DNA of 64,000 nt, from the NCBI RefSeq assembly GCF_003148825.1, contig NZ_QGGZ01000005.1:372001-436000 (forward strand), read 5' to 3'. The notes below the pieces were generated by a model. The model was not told where the DNA came from, made no database searches, and saw only the letters and a program-made list of their open reading frames with translations. The translations under genes and the position numbers were made by a program. This stretch comes from Streptomyces sp. CG 926. Lineage in GTDB: Bacteria > Actinomycetota > Actinomycetes > Streptomycetales > Streptomycetaceae. Shown here one piece after another: positions 61,218-64,000 of the stretch; position 1 is the stretch's first letter; each line of letters begins with the position of its first letter.

Positions 61218-61541
61218 TCAGGCGGCCGACGTGGAGCTGCTGCTGCTCGACGAGCTCGACGACGTCGAGGAGGACGAGGCGGCGGGAGCGGCGGCAGCGG
61301 TCGACGTCGAGGACGACGAGGAGCTGGACGACGGCTTCGAGGCAGGGGTGCTGCTCGACGACGCGCCACGGCTGTCGTTCCGGTAGAAACCGGAGCCCTT
61401 GAAGACGATGCCGACCGCGGAGAACACCTTCTTCAGGCGTCCGTCGCAGCTCGGGCACACGGTCAGTGCGTCATCGGTGAACTTCTGCACGGCCTCAAGG
61501 CCCTCACCGCACTCGGTGCACTGGTACTGGTAGGTCGGCAC
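61218..61541 (-). CDS. FmdB-type zinc ribbon protein
   Basis: The protein has 107 residues from GTG 61541, which has AGGAGG six bases upstream. The N-terminal ribbon has VPTYQYQCTECGEGLEAVQK and TVCPSCDGRLKKVFS, giving a four-Cys zinc site. VFSAVGIVFKGSGFYRND completes the FmdB family. The remaining half is a run of Ser, Ala and Thr (SSSSSSSSTSTAAAAPAASS-like), disordered and with DNA-level repeats. Function is not known; the name comes from a regulator of formamidase. Confidence 0.9.
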   Translation of the reverse strand: MPTYQYQCTECGEGLEAVQKFTDDALTVCPSCDGRLKKVFSAVGIVFKGSGFYRNDSRGASSSSTPASKPSSSSSSSSTSTAAAAPAASSSSTSSSSSSSSSSTSAA

Positions 61542-61608
61542 GAATTTCCTCCTGGCACTCTCACTCAATGAGTGCTAACGACGCTCCATGGTGACGTATT
61601 CCGGCGGA

Positions 61609-63033
61609 TCAGTCCACCGTCACCGGCACGCGGTGACCGATCCCACGCTCGTTCACCCGGTTACGGGATCCCGGTACGTCGGTGGTCCGGGTGGTCGTCC
61701 GGCCCTCGGCCGGGATCGTCACCCGCTCCGTGACCTGCGACTTCGCGGGAGCCGCGGGCGCGGTCCCCGACGCGGGCGCGGCCTCCTGCGCGGACGCGTT
61801 CACGATCCGGCTCGGGGCCTTCGGGGCGAGCTTCGCGCGCAGCGCCAGCAGGGCGGCCAGCGCGAGCGCGGTGGCACCCAGGGGTACCAGGAAGCCGAAC
61901 GAGGATCCGTGCGCGTCCGTCAGTCGGCCGGCCAGGATGACGGCGACGGCCTGACCGAAGGCGATCGAGCCGGTCAGCCAGGTGAAGGCCTCGGTCCGGG
62001 CGTTCGCGGGGACCAGCTGCTCGACCATCGTGTAGCCGGTGATCAGCGCCGGGGCGATGCACAGACCGACGACCAGGCCGAGCGCGCCCAGCAGGATCAT
62101 CGAGTTCGCCGCCCACAGGACGGAGGCGGCGGCGGTGAGGCCGATGTAGCCCAGGATCAGCCGGCGACGCGGGCCGATCTTCCAGGCGATGGCGCCCATG
62201 GCGATACCGGAGATCATGTTGCCCGCGGCGAAGACGCCGTAGAGCAGGCCGTTGGCGCCGGGGTTGCCGATCTCTTCGGAGAAGGCGGCGAGCGAGACCT
62301 GCATGCCGCCGAAGACGGCGCCGATCCCGAGGAAGGCGAAGATCAGGACGCGCAGGCCCGGGAAGGACAGCGCGAAGGCGCGCTTCTCGCCGGTCGCCGA
62401 CGGGGCGTGCGTCTTGGGCTGGGTGGCCCGCTGGGCAGCGAACAGCAGGCCGCCGAGCAGGGTCAGCGTGGCCTCGGTGACCAGGCCGGCCGCCGGGTGG
62501 ACGCCGGTGCACAGCGCGGTCGCGAGGACGGGGCCGACGACGAAGGTGAACTCGTCGGTGACGGACTCGAAGGCGGCGGCCGTCGGCAGCAGCGGCGAGC
62601 CCTCCAGCTTGGCGGCCCAGCGCGCCCGGACCATCGGTCCGACCTGCGGCACCGAGGCGCCGGCGGGTACTGCGGCCAGCGCCAGCGCCCAGAGCGGAGC
62701 GTCCAGCAGCGCGAGCGCGGCCAGGCCGGTGACGGCGGCGGAGTGCGCGAGGACCACGGGCAGCAGGACGGCGGTCTGGCCGAAGCGGTCGGTGAAGATG
62801 CCCATCAGCGGAGCGGACAGGGCCATGGAGATACCGGTGACGGCGGCGACGATGCCGGCGCTGCCGTAGGAACCGGTGGTGTGCTGGACCAGCAGCAGGA
62901 TGCTGATCGTCAGCATGCCGAAGGGGAGTCGTGCTGCGAAGCCGGGGAGTACGAAGCCGAGGGCGCCGGGAGTGCGCAGCAGCTGCCCGTAGCCGGGGCG
63001 GGCGGACGTGTCGGACGTGACCGCGGATGTCAC
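61609..63033 (-). CDS. MFS transporter
   Basis: The protein has 474 residues from GTG 63033 with GGAAAGG seven bases upstream. It has 12 helices: GALGFVLPGFAARLPFGMLT at helix 1, the A-like motif LMGIFTDRFGQTAVL, and a second half from FALSFPGLRVLIFAFLGIGA. The last 70 residues are a disordered basic/acidic tail. It does not have the 14-helix DHA2 pattern. Substrate is unknown; the sequence is similar to proteins called YcaD/arabinose-efflux type. The upstream region, 409 bp, holds phased inverted repeats and a TATGAT -10-like box (63249-63254 on the minus strand). Confidence 0.88.
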   Translation of the reverse strand: MTSAVTSDTSARPGYGQLLRTPGALGFVLPGFAARLPFGMLTISILLLVQHTTGSYGSAGIVAAVTGISMALSAPLMGIFTDRFGQTAVLLPVVLAHSAAVTGLAALALLDAPLWALALAAVPAGASVPQVGPMVRARWAAKLEGSPLLPTAAAFESVTDEFTFVVGPVLATALCTGVHPAAGLVTEATLTLLGGLLFAAQRATQPKTHAPSATGEKRAFALSFPGLRVLIFAFLGIGAVFGGMQVSLAAFSEEIGNPGANGLLYGVFAAGNMISGIAMGAIAWKIGPRRRLILGYIGLTAAASVLWAANSMILLGALGLVVGLCIAPALITGYTMVEQLVPANARTEAFTWLTGSIAFGQAVAVILAGRLTDAHGSSFGFLVPLGATALALAALLALRAKLAPKAPSRIVNASAQEAAPASGTAPAAPAKSQVTERVTIPAEGRTTTRTTDVPGSRNRVNERGIGHRVPVTVD

Positions 63034-63442
63034 GGCCTTGCCTTTCCGCTGCCTGGTAGAGCGTCCCCGTCTGCGGACGGTGCTTCGCCTTGTGAGCGGC
63101 CGCACCCGTACATGTGGGAGCCCCGAGAGCTGTCCTCTTGCGCAGAACCGAGTGATACCTGGGCGCCCACTACGGGGTGGTGCCACGGCCGCTTTGCGGT
63201 CGCGCCAGCTCTGCGTCAGGCAGAGTTGGTTCGATCTGGTGTGCCTTCATCATACAGGGAAACCCACTACCACGCCCTGTGAATTCGGTGACAAGGGGTG
63301 TCTTCACCTGGGATTAACGGCTGCTTCGCATGTAAAGAGCCCGGAAAAGCAGTCAAAAACGGGCATATCTCAGCGAATTCGGCTGAATTAGAGCGTTGCT
63401 CTAACTTGTTCGAGCGTCGCTCGAACCAACGGGAGCGTTGCT
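63034..63442. promoter_or_regulatory. Long intergenic region with three phased inverted repeats
   Basis: No gene is supported in this interval between the MFS gene and the antiporter gene (both on the minus strand). GC drops clearly from 63220 to 63440. Three inverted repeats with AGCG-T-TGCTC or CGAGCG-T-CGCTCG cores lie at 63388-63404, 63408-63426 and 63430-63446. Their centres, 63396, 63417 and 63438, are 21 bp apart, two helical turns, so the same face of the DNA would be bound. The third overlaps the stop codon of the antiporter gene. The arrangement fits a TetR/AcrR-type repressor operator array. No regulator is adjacent in the window. Confidence 0.6.
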
Positions 63443-64000
63443 CTAACGGGAAACGGGTCCGCCCGTGCCCAGCCATCCCGCGAGCTTGCCGCCCCGGGCC
63501 ACCGCCCGCAGTCGCGCCTCCGCCGCGTCCCGCACCGGGTCCGTGGCCACCACCAGCAGCTCGTCCCCGCGCCGCAGCACGGTCGACGGCGCCGGTACGA
63601 AACTCTTCGCGTCCCGGACGACGAGCGTGACCGAGGCCCCCGGCGGCAGCCGCAGCTCGCTGACCTCCACGCCGTGCATCCGCGAGCCCGACGGGATGGA
63701 GAAGGACAGCAGGTGTCCGCGGAGCTTCTCCAGCGGCGCCGACTCGATCCCGAGGTCGAGGGCGGCCTCCTCCTCGTCGCCGAGGTTCAGCTTGCGCGCG
63801 AGCCAGGGCAGGGTCGGCCCCTGCACCAGGGTGTAGACGACGACCAGCACGAAGACGATGTTGAAGACCCGGTCGCTGCCCTCGATCCCGGACACCATCG
63901 GGATGGTCGCCAGGATGATGGGCACGGCCCCGCGCAGGCCCGCCCACGACATCAGCACCTGTTCCTGCCAGGAGAGCCGGAAGGGCAGCAGGCTGATGAA
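63443..64000 (-). CDS. K+/H+ antiporter, CPA1 family, C-terminal part (partial)
   Basis: The frame is open to the right edge of the window and ends with TAG at 63443. It covers the last membrane helices, with MSWAGLRGAVPIILATIPMV, the conserved ion-binding helix of NhaP2/CPA1 antiporters, then VFVLVVVYTLVQGPTLPWLA. A cytosolic TrkA-C (RCK-C) domain follows, with VEVSELRLPPGASVTLVVRD and LRRGDELLVVATDPVRDAA, which binds regulatory ligands in potassium antiporters. The start lies outside the window. It probably exports K+ or Na+ in exchange for H+. Confidence 0.9.
   Translation of the reverse strand, partial: FISLLPFRLSWQEQVLMSWAGLRGAVPIILATIPMVSGIEGSDRVFNIVFVLVVVYTLVQGPTLPWLARKLNLGDEEEAALDLGIESAPLEKLRGHLLSFSIPSGSRMHGVEVSELRLPPGASVTLVVRDAKSFVPAPSTVLRRGDELLVVATDPVRDAAEARLRAVARGGKLAGWLGTGGPVSR

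Noticed and set aside
63388..63446. Three repeats as a CRISPR array
   Set aside because: The units are 17-19 bp inverted repeats with 3-5 bp gaps, without spacers, and no cas gene is present.

Overview
This is a GC-rich actinobacterial chromosome segment, almost certainly from a Streptomyces. The evidence is extreme GC with strong third-position bias, GTG and TTG starts, ATGA/GTGA-coupled operons, short chaplins and rodlins (surface proteins of streptomycete aerial hyphae), an HrdD-type sigma factor behind a SigR-type promoter, and many small families typical of the genus. No rRNA, tRNA, CRISPR array, insertion sequence or integrase was seen.

Left part (1-8.8 kb) looks accessory. It holds the 3' end of a polymorphic (RNase A-like) toxin gene with a duplicated CdiI-type immunity gene, a HelD-like helicase with an unusual C-terminal extension, an EcsC-family protein, a secreted two-repeat protein and a phosphopantetheinyl transferase. 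At 8.8-14.4 kb, a minus-strand operon encodes a response regulator, a histidine kinase, and a MacB-like ABC ATPase and permease. At 14.7-16.4 kb lies a FabH-like ketosynthase coupled to a type II thioesterase, with no PKS or NRPS. A secreted M6 peptidase follows, then a TetR/DHA2-efflux pair with twin operators, a LigB-type dioxygenase behind a 34-bp perfect palindrome, a PAT-like GNAT, hrdD, a WYL regulator, a second DHA2 efflux pump, and fruK preceded by a decayed DeoR/fruR pseudogene.

The centre (28-50 kb) is the most striking part and reads as a cell-surface island. A VKOR disulfide oxidase is followed by two rodlins, three short chaplins, one sortase-type (LAETG) chaplin carrying only one chaplin domain, and three further secreted proteins. 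Next comes a tightly coupled exopolysaccharide operon: glycosyltransferase, priming sugar-phosphate transferase, Wzy/O-antigen-ligase-like protein, MVIN-type flippase with a 220-residue disordered extension, NodB deacetylase, second glycosyltransferase, Wzz-like protein without kinase, and FemAB/CelD-like acyltransferase. A convergent secreted GH26-like glycosidase with a long Val-Pro-Thr-Pro linker follows, then an ATP-grasp enzyme and an FAD oxidoreductase. Together these look like a system that builds a protein fibril layer and a matching polysaccharide at the hyphal surface; the functional link is inferred from position.

The right part (50-64 kb) is ordinary Streptomyces chromosome: a PAS-GAF-SpoIIE phosphatase, small secreted and hypothetical proteins, a P450, LtrA, MscL, a CpaB/RcpC-like protein, a CMD-family protein, a frameshifted gene, methylthioadenosine phosphorylase, an FmdB zinc ribbon, an MFS transporter, three 21-bp-phased inverted repeats, and the start-truncated end of a K+/H+ antiporter. 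Several genes have a TANNNT box 6-7 nt before the ATG, which suggests leaderless transcripts.
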